DNA of 57,390 nt from an uncultured Methanosarcinales archaeon. Its GTDB lineage: Archaea; Halobacteriota; Methanosarcinia; Methanotrichales; Methanotrichaceae. Location of the stretch: assembly GCA_903871465.1 (NCBI GenBank), contig CAIQHB010000023.1:1-57390 (forward strand). Direction: 5' to 3'. How positions within the stretch are numbered: the stretch's first letter is position 1; each line of letters begins with the position of its first letter. Under the pieces are notes generated by a model, which worked only from the letters and a program-made list of their open reading frames with translations, was not told the DNA's origin and made no database searches. Positions 42,555 to 51,890 of the stretch are shown here, one piece after another. Made by a program: the position numbers and the translations under genes.

Positions 42555-43082
42555 ATGCAAAAGGATCCAGACAACTGGCACAGTACCATCAAATTAGTAA
42601 TGGCCGACATCACCACATTAGAGGTGGATGCAGTCGTCAACGCCGCCAACAACTCTCTTTTGGGTGGCGGAGGTGTGGACGGGGCCATCCATAGCGCTGC
42701 TGGACCGGAGCTTCTGGAAGAGTGCCGCGGCCTTTGCGGCTGCCCGACGGGTGAGGCCCGCATCACCAGGGGCTACGGGCTTCCGGCACGCTTCGTCATC
42801 CATACCGTGGGGCCGATTTGGAGCGGCGGAGACAATGGCGAGGATGATCTTCTTCGGAATTGTTACAGAAATTGCTTCGCCCTGGCAGAACTGCACGACA
42901 TAAAGACGATAGCCTTCCCGGCCATCAGCGCAGGTGTTTATGGTTTTCCCATGGAGCGAGCATGTCGCATCGCTCTTCGGGAGATGATGTCCTACCTGGA
43001 GAAGAAAAACGTTGATGTGATTGCGGTCTGCTTTAGCAAGAGGGCGCTTTGGTGCTATCAGGTTGCTTTGCAGGATTTCTGA
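42555..43082 (+). CDS. Macrodomain protein (ADP-ribose/O-acetyl-ADP-ribose hydrolase type)
   Basis: The protein has 175 aa from ATG 42555. It shows the macrodomain blocks: [20 protein letters not shown] with the substrate Asn pair, the loop [44 protein letters not shown] and the second loop [14 protein letters not shown]. Relatives of the YmdB/MacroD class remove ADP-ribose or deacetylate O-acetyl-ADP-ribose. All ligand-loop residues are present, so it should be active. It is convergent with the EamA gene. Confidence 0.92.
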   Translation: MQKDPDNWHSTIKLVMADITTLEVDAVVNAANNSLLGGGGVDGAIHSAAGPELLEECRGLCGCPTGEARITRGYGLPARFVIHTVGPIWSGGDNGEDDLLRNCYRNCFALAELHDIKTIAFPAISAGVYGFPMERACRIALREMMSYLEKKNVDVIAVCFSKRALWCYQVALQDF

Positions 43083-43130
43083 ATGCCGGGTTTTCGGACA
43101 TCTTTTTTCGCATAACTGATAGGCTGGCCG

Positions 43131-44102
43131 TCAGCTCACGAAGTATATCCCTATCATTACCACCAGAAAAGAGATGCCTTTTTGCACCAGTGCTCTCCGA
43201 TCAGTCCTTTCGTTCATCTCTTTTGCCAGCTTTGGCGCGAGGACTCCCAGGCCCAGAATGAGGAGCACGGTCAGTATAGGTTGAAGGGCTCCTACGCTTG
43301 AGACCAGCGTAACCGATCCGATGGCATAGGCGAACATGGAGAAGATCAGCCCCAGGAATTGGAAGATCTCCTCAGAGATGAGCGCCCCCACGGCAACGCC
43401 CCCGCCGGCAAAGAAGTCAGTAACCTCGCTGCGGATAGATTGCTTGCCCAAGAGAGGCAAGACTACCATAAGGCCGCCAAAGGATGACCATATGTATAGA
43501 TGCCACTCATCCATGGAGACAAGGAGATACTTGAGTGATAGGTAATAGATCGCGGTCAAGATCCAGTATGACATGAAGGGCTTAATCGCCGGCGATAGGG
43601 CCACGAGATTCGTCAGGATTTTTGGGCCCCTGCTAATCGAACCGCCACCTATAGCATTTTTTTTGTAAGATAGGAGTAGAGTGCCGACGATTAGCAGCAG
43701 CCCGCCGGCGCAGCATTTCAGATCCAGAACCTCTCCGAAGAGGAAGATGGAGCCTATGAAAACAAATACGGGGTACACATACTCCATGGCGCTGACCTTC
43801 GATGCTTCTTCAGTCTGCATAGCCTTCATGTAAAAGAAGGCCGGAAATATCTGCAGGCATCCGAATAGCAGCGCTATAAGGGATTCGGGGTACATAAATT
43901 TCGGGCCCACTATCAGGAGAACGGGGAGGGTAAAGAGCTGCTGAGCAAGAACCTGGCAGACGATATAGGCCTTGGAATCATTTGTGCATTTGCTGAGGAG
44001 AAGCTTATCCAGTACCCCAGCTCCGGAAAAGAAGACCGTGCCCAAGAATGCCAATATTAGCCACTCCAAGTCCAAACCCTCCTGTTTGAGATTCTCTTTC
44101 AA
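43131..44102 (-). CDS. EamA/DMT-superfamily transporter
   Basis: This 323-aa protein has about ten membrane helices in two halves. The first half shows AFLGTVFFSGAGVLDKLLLS, ALLFGCLQIFPAFFYMKAMQ and SAMEYVYPVFVFIGSIFLFG, the classic EamA ending helix. The second half has a shorter, diverged version ending ALQPILTVLLILGLG. It is probably a metabolite exporter or importer; the substrate is unknown. It is transcribed away from a 600-bp AT-rich region that also precedes the RecA-like gene. Confidence 0.82.
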   Translation of the reverse strand: MKENLKQEGLDLEWLILAFLGTVFFSGAGVLDKLLLSKCTNDSKAYIVCQVLAQQLFTLPVLLIVGPKFMYPESLIALLFGCLQIFPAFFYMKAMQTEEASKVSAMEYVYPVFVFIGSIFLFGEVLDLKCCAGGLLLIVGTLLLSYKKNAIGGGSISRGPKILTNLVALSPAIKPFMSYWILTAIYYLSLKYLLVSMDEWHLYIWSSFGGLMVVLPLLGKQSIRSEVTDFFAGGGVAVGALISEEIFQFLGLIFSMFAYAIGSVTLVSSVGALQPILTVLLILGLGVLAPKLAKEMNERTDRRALVQKGISFLVVMIGIYFVS

Positions 44103-44719
44103 CTACCGCTAAACTGTTTAGTTTAATCAATTAAGTTATAAATCTGATACTAGTTATACTTATCTGAAGTACTAATTTCTAAAATTGAATGAGTTTATAA
44201 TTTAGTCGTATATTTATAAATTAAAAATTATTGGCGCCCCCGCTGTATGCTATTCATATTAGGTGGTCATAATTAATTTAAAAAATTTCAATATGTTATT
44301 ATATTCTATTTTTTGTTTGAAATTATCTGTATATACTATATGCTTTCGATAATTGTCTGTCAATAGTAAATTAATTAATTATATCAGAATTGTTTAAATT
44401 TTGAGTTTGCGAATATCTACTATTCATCATATCTTTTTTTATATTTAAATACATTAAACAGCATTTAAAGAAATTAGAGTCTGTTGTTTAAGAAGTAAAC
44501 GGATATATATATAAAAGTAATGTTGTAGGTTAACAGCTCAATTTTACCGTAAGCTGTTTAAAACTATAGAAAAATATAAATTTTGAATTTGTTTATCTAC
44601 CTGTACTCTATTCATTAATTGGTAGCCAATCTTACCTATAAAATTTATTCTTTGAGCAACAATCACATTCGCTCCGCTTATTCCTCGAACTTATCTTCTC
44701 CCACGAAAAGAAGAATCAT
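44103..44719. promoter_or_regulatory. AT-rich divergent region with repeated motifs
   Basis: No gene is visible in 617 bases. AAATTTTGAGTTTG...ATCTAC.TATTCAT (44395-44427) returns as AAATTTTGAATTTG...ATCTACCTG...TATTCAT (44578-44613), and a shorter CTATTCAT occurs at 44249. Inverted TTAAACAGC/GTTGTTTAA lies around 44454-44490. Several TATA-like tracts (TTTATATTTAAATA at 44438) are present. This may be a duplicated promoter or regulator-binding region for the genes on either side. Confidence 0.45.
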
Positions 44720-45238
44720 ATGGACTTCGAACTGCATCCTGCGATCACTCTTGGCAGCAGAGCCTTCCATGTCCTGGTGGCTCCGGTGCAGATGCTGGTC
44801 GGGGCGCTTAACGACCACCTCGATTTGCAGAGGTTCCAGATCCTATACGTATGCGGGAACTACTCCCGCATCTTGAGCGATCTAGACCGCAGATTTACAG
44901 ACATGGAGGTGAGGAGGGCCTTTACGGCCTTCCAGCTGATGACCGTCCTGGAAGATAACCGTCACACGCTAATGATCTTAGAGCATGACCATCTACTTTA
45001 CGAGGACGCGGAAGAGATGGTGGAGTATGTATCCAGGGCGATGAGAGAAGCGGCGAAGAGCTGCATCGTGCTTCTCTATTCCCCTCTGTCAGACCCATAT
45101 TTGGAGAAGATGATGAATTATGCCGACCGAGTATTTTGCTTCGCCGAAGGCCCTCGCACTGCGACAAAGCCTTCTGCAAAGAGCAGTCGAAAAGCGCAAA
45201 CGAGCTCGACTGGCCAGACGACCCTGGAGGTTTTCTGA
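44720..45238 (+). CDS. Degenerate RecA-like protein with a PCNA-binding-type tail
   Basis: This 172-aa protein looks like a RecA-fold ATPase that has lost its P-loop. The N-terminal strand-loop is RAFHVLVAPVQMLVGALNDH with no GxxxxGK. A Walker B-like strand TLMILEHDHLLYEDAEEM (about 84-101) and a following KSCIVLLYSPLSDPYLEKMM strand remain. The C-terminus ends QTTLEVF, a close match to the PCNA-interacting motif (QxxLxxF). It may be a clamp-bound accessory of DNA repair or replication. It overlaps the next gene by one base. The fold assignment is inference. Confidence 0.55.
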   Translation: MDFELHPAITLGSRAFHVLVAPVQMLVGALNDHLDLQRFQILYVCGNYSRILSDLDRRFTDMEVRRAFTAFQLMTVLEDNRHTLMILEHDHLLYEDAEEMVEYVSRAMREAAKSCIVLLYSPLSDPYLEKMMNYADRVFCFAEGPRTATKPSAKSSRKAQTSSTGQTTLEVF

Positions 45239-45486
45239 TGGGCAGGAGTTTTGAGAGCGTGCGCATGGGCGTGCGAGAGGTCTCAGCTCGCTGGGCTAGG
45301 GCCGGTCGGGCCTTGAAGAAGGAGGACCAGAGCTATGCAGAAGAGCTTGCACGGATGGCCAAAATTCATTCCAGTGAGGCATTCTATGCACTGGACGATC
45401 CACTGGAGGCGGCCATATTCTCCGTGCTGATTGAATTCATGAAAGAGAGAGAGGTCCGAGATATGGGCAAAGATGCAAAAGTGTGA
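45238..45486 (+). CDS. Small helical partner of the RecA-like protein
   Basis: The protein has 82 aa from ATG 45238, which overlaps the preceding stop (TGATG). It reads MGRSFESVRMGVREVSARWA, then KEDQSYAEELARMAKIHSSE and DPLEAAIFSVLIEFMKERE. It is all helical and charged. The overlap implies joint translation and probably a complex with the RecA-like protein. No family was recognised. Confidence 0.6.
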   Translation: MGRSFESVRMGVREVSARWARAGRALKKEDQSYAEELARMAKIHSSEAFYALDDPLEAAIFSVLIEFMKEREVRDMGKDAKV

Positions 45487-45864
45487 CTACCTAAAATCGG
45501 AATAATTTGAATTCCTCATGGAAGATATGGAAAAGATGGCTAAAAATAAGGGCAACGAAGAGCTGCAGTTCCAGGAGAATCGCGTCCTTGGAAAACAGTT
45601 CGCCCGGGCTTTTATACCGGTCTTATTTGAAGTTGGAACAGCTTCATCTGGTCAGTGACGGTAGCCTCTCGAAAGAGCCTCTTATATTCATCTATCGTAC
45701 CCGCCATCATTCCACATACAAATAAATTTAATAATACAACAATAATGCTCTTGAATGATTTAAAGGTAATGGAACTAAAGCGGGTATCATAATGCAATCT
45801 TTGGACCAACAAAAAAGTACACGACCGAAAAATGGATGAGTCTGCAGGTCGCAAGATATTTACA
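45487..45864. other. Intergenic region, no certain gene
   Basis: A short frame at 45518-45658 (46 aa, MEDMEKMAKNKGNEELQFQE) has host-like codons but no family match; it may be a gene remnant. AT-rich DNA with TATA-like AAATTTAATAATAC follows. Confidence 0.35.
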
Positions 45865-46809
45865 ATGCGGAAAACCCTTATTCTTTATGAGAGCAGATAT
45901 GGATCTACGGAAGAAGCAGCTAAAATTCTAGCTCTAATCCTGGGGCCTGCTAGAGCCTGCCGTGTCGATGAGTTCGAAGAGCGTTACAAGGATATCGACC
46001 TGTTGGTTATAGGCACTCCCATTTATTCTGAGCAAATAGACCCCAAGATAGTCCAATTCATAGAAGAGAACTCATCTTGGCTCAAAGATAAGAGCATTGT
46101 ACTCTTCGGCCTCTCACTAGATCGCCCGAATGGTGATGCAGTTCTTCAGAAGCTTCTCTGTGATCAACAACTCAAGGTCATAAGCTCGAAGGCTTTCGGC
46201 GGAAAACTAGACCTGGAGAAACTGAACGACGAAGATTATCGCATTCTATTGGTATTTCAAGACAAAATGGGTCTGCCTATGCAGAACGTTGATAACTTTT
46301 CCAGAGAAGAGATAATTGAATTTGCTCTAGAGATTAAGCAAGCCACGGAACGCTCGGCCAAGACAATGCCATCTGTTGAGCTAGGGCCCTGGGCGGAGGA
46401 TTTCTTGAAGAAGCACAACACCTGCACATTGGCCACCGCATTGGGAAATCGGGTCAGGGCCACGCCTATTGAGTACAACTATCATAGCGGTTTGCTCTAT
46501 CTGCTCAGCGAAGGTGGAGAGAAATTTGCCAATATCCTCCTGAACAACCGGGTATCTATTGCAGTTTATGATGAATACCGTAGCATGGATAAGCTGGCAG
46601 GCATGCAGATCACCGGCCAGGCATTCATCGTGGACCCAGGGGATCAGGAGTATAAAGATTTTCTTCACCTAAAAGGCCACAATCCGGACAAAATCGCAAC
46701 TATGCCTTTCGTCCTGAACATGATCCGCATCGAGATGGAAAAAGTCGAGATCCTGAATTCAGATTTCAAGAAGATGGGGCAGGAAGTAAAGCAGATACTC
46801 CTATTCTAG
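45865..46809 (+). CDS. Flavodoxin-PNPOx-like fusion protein
   Basis: The protein has 314 aa from ATG 45865. The N-terminal flavodoxin domain starts MRKTLILYESRYGSTEEAAK (FMN phosphate loop) and has DLLVIGTPIYSEQIDPKIV, like menaquinone-dependent protoporphyrinogen oxidases and archaeal flavodoxins. From about residue 185 a split-barrel FMN-binding PNPOx-like domain follows (HNTCTLATALGNRVRATPIE, YHSGLLYLLSEGGEKFANIL, GMQITGQAFIVD). This probably makes a two-flavin redox enzyme; substrate unknown. The ORF extends 33 bases further upstream without support. Confidence 0.82.
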   Translation: MRKTLILYESRYGSTEEAAKILALILGPARACRVDEFEERYKDIDLLVIGTPIYSEQIDPKIVQFIEENSSWLKDKSIVLFGLSLDRPNGDAVLQKLLCDQQLKVISSKAFGGKLDLEKLNDEDYRILLVFQDKMGLPMQNVDNFSREEIIEFALEIKQATERSAKTMPSVELGPWAEDFLKKHNTCTLATALGNRVRATPIEYNYHSGLLYLLSEGGEKFANILLNNRVSIAVYDEYRSMDKLAGMQITGQAFIVDPGDQEYKDFLHLKGHNPDKIATMPFVLNMIRIEMEKVEILNSDFKKMGQEVKQILLF

Positions 46810-46900
46810 AGTTTATTTCTTTTTAAATGGATCTTCATCCCAAACGAAGTGCAATTCGTCAGGCCATGCCCCTGAATAAGATCTCGAAAAAGGAGCGCTT

Positions 46901-47872
46901 ATGAATACGAACGATTCGGACAATAATCCTAAAAAGAAATTAACCCCGTTACAGTATCGTGTGACGCAACAATGCGGCACGGAACCGCCCTTTCAGAATG
47001 AGTTCTGGAATAATAAAAAACCGGGCATTTATGTGGATGTGGTCTCAGGTGAACCGCTATTCAGCTCCGAGGATAAATTCGATTCTGGAACCGGCTGGCC
47101 CAGCTTCATAAAGCCCTTGAATGAGGACAATATTGTAGAAGATGTTGATAACAGCCACAACATGAGACGAGTGGAGGTTCGCAGTAAAGTTGCCAAGTCC
47201 CATCTTGGCCATATGTTTGATGACGGGCCGAAGCCGACAGGGATGCGCTACTGCATCAATTCCGCATCTTTGCGGTTTATACCACTGGAAGATCTGAAAA
47301 AAGATGGTTATGGCGAATATTTGAGCCTATTTGATAAGGATGAATCTAAAAAAACACCATTTAAAAGCTCCTTGAAAGACGGTTCGAATTACGAGCTGGC
47401 CACTTTTGCAGCCGGTTGTTTCTGGGGCGTGGAATCGGTTTTCAAACAGGTCACCGGAGTGATGGAGACAACGGTTGGATATACTGGCGGAACCGTCCCC
47501 GATCCCGCCTACCGGCAGGTCTGCACCGGAATTACAGGGCATGCAGAGGCAGTATTGATAAGATATGATCCCAAGATCGTATCTTATGAAGAATTTCTTT
47601 CCTTATTCTGGAGGATACATGATCCTACCACACCTAACCGCCAGGGTCCTGATGTCGGCACGCAGTACCGCTCCGCTATATTTTACCACAATGATAGGCA
47701 AAAGAGGGCTGCAGAAGAATCAAAAGATAAATTTGACCGAAACGGATCGTATATAAATAAAGCCACAACCCAAATCATTCAGGCATTGCCTTTCTATGAA
47801 GCAGAAGAGTACCACCAGGATTATTTTGAGAAACATGGCGGAGGATCCTGCCATGTATTGAGGCCGGAATAG
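46901..47872 (+). CDS. msrBA: Methionine sulfoxide reductase MsrB-MsrA fusion
   Basis: The 323-aa protein repairs both stereoisomers of methionine sulfoxide. The MsrB domain (about 14-135) has [40 protein letters not shown] and the catalytic Cys118 in [10 protein letters not shown]; the zinc CxxC pairs of some MsrB enzymes are absent. The MsrA domain (about 163-320) has [17 protein letters not shown] with catalytic Cys173, [22 protein letters not shown] and [16 protein letters not shown]. The B-then-A order is less common than A-then-B. It follows the flavin fusion gene by 91 bases. Confidence 0.93.
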   Translation: MNTNDSDNNPKKKLTPLQYRVTQQCGTEPPFQNEFWNNKKPGIYVDVVSGEPLFSSEDKFDSGTGWPSFIKPLNEDNIVEDVDNSHNMRRVEVRSKVAKSHLGHMFDDGPKPTGMRYCINSASLRFIPLEDLKKDGYGEYLSLFDKDESKKTPFKSSLKDGSNYELATFAAGCFWGVESVFKQVTGVMETTVGYTGGTVPDPAYRQVCTGITGHAEAVLIRYDPKIVSYEEFLSLFWRIHDPTTPNRQGPDVGTQYRSAIFYHNDRQKRAAEESKDKFDRNGSYINKATTQIIQALPFYEAEEYHQDYFEKHGGGSCHVLRPE

Positions 47873-48007
47873 AAAGCGGCTCTCACTTTTTTCAATTTTG
47901 GCTCTTCGCCTTTTCGCGGAGGAAGCAATTCACCACATGCCCCTTATCACATCCAATTCAACGCATTATGAACTGATGCCTTAAAGAAAAGCATACATAA
48001 AGAGAAA

Positions 48008-48163
48008 TTACGGCTCGATCTTAACGCCGTGATTCACGAAGAACTCCTTCAATGCTTCTTCGATAACCTGGCTTTGTGCACGCATGCTGCTTTTAGCCTG
48101 TACGGTATAGACTTTCAGGGTTTTGGCCACCGGTTCCGATAAGGTCAATGTAGTCTTGGGCAT
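48008..48163 (-). CDS. Ribbon-helix-helix DNA-binding protein
   Basis: The 51-aa protein reads MPKTTLTLSEPVAKTLKVYT, then SSMRAQSQVIEEALKEFF. The strand TTLTLSE, a first helix and a second helix starting after 'AQSQVIEEAL' fit CopG/RHH. It may be an orphan antitoxin or regulator; no toxin gene adjoins it. TATA-like TATATACTT lies upstream on its strand at about 48191. Confidence 0.65.
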   Translation of the reverse strand: MPKTTLTLSEPVAKTLKVYTVQAKSSMRAQSQVIEEALKEFFVNHGVKIEP

Positions 48164-48313
48164 AGCTCTTAATTGACTCGTTCTTATGCATATATACTTT
48201 CTGGTATATTGATTTTATTGATACCGGAGACCTCTTTTAATTATGGAGATCGAAGCTGTTGGACTTGTGCCCGAGGCCCTATGCTGGATTTTATGGAGAT
48301 GAACTGTTCTCCT

Positions 48314-48982
48314 TCAGACTCGTCGAATGTAGGGATTGACTTTGGGATCATGATATTTGCGACGTACCGTCCATTGATAGGCGAAAATCAGAAGGAATAG
48401 CCATATCGTGCCGATGATATAGCTGCCTAAAACATCGCTCGCCCAGTGTGCGCCAAGAAACACACGTGACGGTCCGATTAGAAGGATCAGCACACCGCAA
48501 ATAGCGATAACGATAACACGCCTACGTCCGGCAAAATGTATCCACGCCAGATAGGCAAAGAATCCGAAAAAGACGACAAAAAATAGGACATGCCCGCTTG
48601 GATAACTATATTCGTTGATGCTCTGTATAATCCCAGTGCCATTTTGATCTATTGGGAATGGACGTGTTCTATGTATGAGCTCCTTCAGCACAAAAGTCAG
48701 CAATACGCTGCTGGTTGTCACAAGCATAAAGATCGCCTCTATCCAATGACGCCTTACTGCTAAGGTCACCATAGCTATGGCGGTCAGAGCTATAGCTATC
48801 GCCAGTTCGCCAAGGTCGCTAACCCATTTCATCAGCAGGTCGAAGAGTGGGTTCGCTTGCTCTTTCAACTCCTCATAGGTCTTCAGGTCGAGGGGCAAGA
48901 CCGGAAACATGGCTGCTGCATAGGAGAGCAATATGGCAAATGCAAGCATTATCACAAATACGAGTGCAATCTTTCTATCCAC
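48314..48982 (-). CDS. PAP2-family membrane phosphatase
   Basis: The 222-aa protein has about six membrane helices. It carries all three phosphatase motifs: KELIHRTRP (K-x6-R-P), SYPSGHVLFF (PSGH) and SRVFLGAHWASDV (SR-x5-H-x3-D), with the catalytic His residues. It probably dephosphorylates a lipid such as an isoprenyl or phosphatidyl phosphate on the outer membrane face. It is next to a phospholipase D gene on the same strand, so both may act on lipids. Confidence 0.88.
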   Translation of the reverse strand: MDRKIALVFVIMLAFAILLSYAAAMFPVLPLDLKTYEELKEQANPLFDLLMKWVSDLGELAIAIALTAIAMVTLAVRRHWIEAIFMLVTTSSVLLTFVLKELIHRTRPFPIDQNGTGIIQSINEYSYPSGHVLFFVVFFGFFAYLAWIHFAGRRRVIVIAICGVLILLIGPSRVFLGAHWASDVLGSYIIGTIWLFLLIFAYQWTVRRKYHDPKVNPYIRRV

Positions 48983-49101
48983 TGCAGATTCTTATCCAGG
49001 CTCGCGCTTATTATTCTTTTGGCAGTAGAGTTCTCTTAACCCTTCCTTCTCGGGATTATTATGCAGCATCCTGAACTTCTCGATTCGATTGTCGAATGAG
49101 T

Positions 49102-51339
49102 TCAAGGTACTCTCCAGGGCCATTTATCTCCATGACCGCATTTTTCAATCAGGAATACGATCTCGTCCAATCGCCCTGGAGCCTCTGGATCTCCAGAGAC
49201 ATTACTGGATTTTGGGCAGATTTCGGATTCTATTTTCGTATTTAGAGAGCTGGGCTCGAAGAGGCTATCTTCCATCTTCGCTACGTTCTTTTTGCCAAGT
49301 GACCAGATATCTTCTTTTTCCAGCTTTGGATTGTTCAGGGCGCCCCTAGCTCCCTCCAGATAATCCTCCTCGTAATCTTGCTCTCTTGCAACACCAGTCC
49401 AATACGTCGGGTTCTTCCTTGTCTCCGCTGGGTTGGCTGGCAGCCTTGGCGGTCTAATATCTATAGCGGCCCTGGTTTTGCCATCGGCGATAATAGGCCT
49501 TATCTGCTTATCGGCATTCCACCAGGGATCCGGTATTAAATACGAATTTTGGTCTTTAACGGCCTTCTCAAAGGCATCGAAGAATTGCATTCCCCATCCG
49601 CCATTCGGGTCGCTGAAATTGATCTCCCCCGGCCAGGCAACGTCCGGGAAGAGGACACGCCAGAGCCTGCGATAATGCTTTAAGACTAAATCCTCATCCA
49701 GGACGGCACAATCGAGTTCGGTATCACAGGTGAAGGATCTGCGGTTAAGGTTGGCAGAACCACATACAAATAGGCTGCGATCATACAACTGAACCTTCGC
49801 ATGTGCGTATATGCCGCCTGGGATTCGGGAAGGATGCCAGAGGTTATACACGCCTACGCGCTCGAATTCGCCGAAACCTATGCCCAGGTCGGCTGTTAAA
49901 TCGTTGAGGGCCAGCTTCCTCGCATGGTGCTCTTCATGTGGATGATCATCGGCATATGGTGGAAGCACTAATATAACGCAAAGCTTTTTTTCCATATCGC
50001 TCCTGATCAGGTGGTTAAGCAATCTGGCTAAAGGCCTGCTGAAGAAGTATTGATCGAATATCCAGATCAATTCCTCCGCTGCCGAACATGCATTAGCGAT
50101 TCCCGCCATGGCTGTAAACTCCCCTCTCATAAAAGGAGGTTTCTTGCGTTCCGAACGCACGGGAATCGTACGCCACATTTGCACCAGAGACGAGCCTCCG
50201 GGTTTGAGATCAACCTCCTCCGGCTCATCCAATCTCAATATCTCGCCATCCTTAATGGCAGTTTTCGAGCTGAAGATAACCTGATTATTCTTATTGTGTA
50301 AGCTGCCCCAGAATCCAGACTCATACACATTTCCCGCATCTTGCCATCTTTCACAGAACTGCTCTTCCAGGGTCTTTACGATCGGTCCCTGAAGCCCGAG
50401 GTGCTGATCGTGCCAGATTTGATGATCTTCTCCATAGACTTCTTTCGGCAGATCAGGCTCCGAGAGCGAAGGCATAGATACGTCTCTTAATGCATCATAA
50501 ATTGTATCCGGGCTTTTCGGCCAGCGGTGAGTCCTGTCCTTGACATCGATTACCTTTGGGATGTTTTTCCCTGATTGCCAGTCTCCCCCTAAGAATTGAG
50601 GCGAATTGGATTCCATAAGAACGAGAAGATCGTCTAACGTGGCATTAGGATCATATACGTAGGAGTGTGTTGCGTCCGGTGCGTCTCTTCTGGTGAAGGC
50701 CAGATCTACCCCACCGCAATAAGCTACGTTTACATCACCCACGCGAATTACCATCATCTTTTGGTGGTGAGTGGAAGTTATGGGAGACGCCACCCTCATA
50801 TCCAGAGCTACTATGCCACGATCGTTTGCACTGGGATCATTCCGGCTCAGCCTTTTGCATTCCTTGTCGACGACGTCGGCAATGTAGACGTGATCGCTCA
50901 TATGCGGGCCGTGCCCTGCAATTATGGAAGCCGTCATAGGCATCCACAATAAGATCCTGACACGGATCCCGGCCTGCATTAGTCGCAGGATAAGTCCCAG
51001 CGCGGTCTGATCCCGTTTTGCAGAATCGAGCTCATTCCAGGGGCGGTTTTGCATATTCCAGGGATTATCCTCTGACAGGTCTCGCAGGGGATTGAGCCGC
51101 CAATCAGCGATATATACGTGCCCTTTCTTGCCATTTTTAGCCTCAGCAATTGCCGCTTCCAGTGATTCCCTCATTGCGGACATGGCCTCATACCCGCCGA
51201 TCAGAGGGATAACCTGGCAGTTTTCGTCCCAGGGCTTGAAATTACCCATCCTCTTGGCCATGTGAGTATCATCTCCCCATGGACGCCCCTCTCCATCCGG
51301 TAAGAAATTCAGGAACCACTTGTTGGGATCAGCAACCAT
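49102..51339 (-). CDS. Phospholipase D family protein
   Basis: This 745-aa protein has two PLD halves. The first active-site motif is THHQKMMVIRVGDVNVAYCG (about 190-209), where the Asp expected eight residues into HxKxxxxD is Arg and the next Asp is four residues on. The second is YAHAKVQLYDRSLFVCGSAN, a complete HKD with the following GSAN. The large size with a Trp/Pro-rich N-terminus resembles the long PLDs that are exported in bacteria, though no signal peptide is seen here. The substrate is probably phospholipid. It is the largest right-flank gene; its start has TGG-rich DNA upstream. Confidence 0.85.
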   Translation of the reverse strand: MVADPNKWFLNFLPDGEGRPWGDDTHMAKRMGNFKPWDENCQVIPLIGGYEAMSAMRESLEAAIAEAKNGKKGHVYIADWRLNPLRDLSEDNPWNMQNRPWNELDSAKRDQTALGLILRLMQAGIRVRILLWMPMTASIIAGHGPHMSDHVYIADVVDKECKRLSRNDPSANDRGIVALDMRVASPITSTHHQKMMVIRVGDVNVAYCGGVDLAFTRRDAPDATHSYVYDPNATLDDLLVLMESNSPQFLGGDWQSGKNIPKVIDVKDRTHRWPKSPDTIYDALRDVSMPSLSEPDLPKEVYGEDHQIWHDQHLGLQGPIVKTLEEQFCERWQDAGNVYESGFWGSLHNKNNQVIFSSKTAIKDGEILRLDEPEEVDLKPGGSSLVQMWRTIPVRSERKKPPFMRGEFTAMAGIANACSAAEELIWIFDQYFFSRPLARLLNHLIRSDMEKKLCVILVLPPYADDHPHEEHHARKLALNDLTADLGIGFGEFERVGVYNLWHPSRIPGGIYAHAKVQLYDRSLFVCGSANLNRRSFTCDTELDCAVLDEDLVLKHYRRLWRVLFPDVAWPGEINFSDPNGGWGMQFFDAFEKAVKDQNSYLIPDPWWNADKQIRPIIADGKTRAAIDIRPPRLPANPAETRKNPTYWTGVAREQDYEEDYLEGARGALNNPKLEKEDIWSLGKKNVAKMEDSLFEPSSLNTKIESEICPKSSNVSGDPEAPGRLDEIVFLIEKCGHGDKWPWRVP

Positions 51340-51530
51340 TAATCCACCACAGCCTTTTTTGCTCTTTTTTAGGGTAATATGTTGTTAGAATCTATAAAGA
51401 TATCTTAACCTGAATATAGGTGTTTGCATTGCAATATGAATGATCTGGCTTTGGGCTTGGCTCTGGATGGGATGGTTAGCCTTGCTATGACCTAGAATCC
51501 TTATATAGATCCTATTACATACAAAATAAA

Positions 51531-51875
51531 ATGAAGGCAACATGTTGGTATAAGAACGGAAGCTTGGACTCATTCCGCCAGTTTTGCATTCAAAATCAAG
51601 ATAAGCCGGTATCTGTTAAGTTGACAAATAGATCAGAGCCGGTCACCGGAGCTTTGTGCAACTATTATCTCAACTCCTCAAAGGCGCAGGGTCTTTTTCT
51701 TCTCTTAACTGACAGAGTATTTCATCCTGCATACTACGGTCTCGAGGGTATCGAGAGCATGCATATTGAACGGTATGAAGCGCTGCCGCCCGCGATAGAT
51801 ATTGAGTCTTCTAAGGATATGTCTCCTGCCGTGATCATGGCCTTAAGTGGCTCTGCCATGCGATCTGCAAATTAG
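51531..51875 (+). CDS. Hypothetical protein preceding the CoA-transferase/GNAT gene
   Basis: The 114-aa protein reads WYKNGSLDSFRQFCIQNQDK, then PVTGALCNYYLNSSKAQGLF and ESMHIERYEALPPA. It is soluble. No family was recognised. TATA-like CTTATATAGATCC lies about 35 bases upstream of the ATG, and the next gene starts 15 bases after its stop, so the two form an operon. Confidence 0.55.
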   Translation: MKATCWYKNGSLDSFRQFCIQNQDKPVSVKLTNRSEPVTGALCNYYLNSSKAQGLFLLLTDRVFHPAYYGLEGIESMHIERYEALPPAIDIESSKDMSPAVIMALSGSAMRSAN

Positions 51876-51890
51876 AGGGCAGGGATAAAA

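Noticed and set aside
45518-45658. 46-aa frame MEDMEKMAKNKGNEELQFQE
   Set aside because: Codon use is host-like but there is no family, RBS or conserved neighbour; left as possible remnant.
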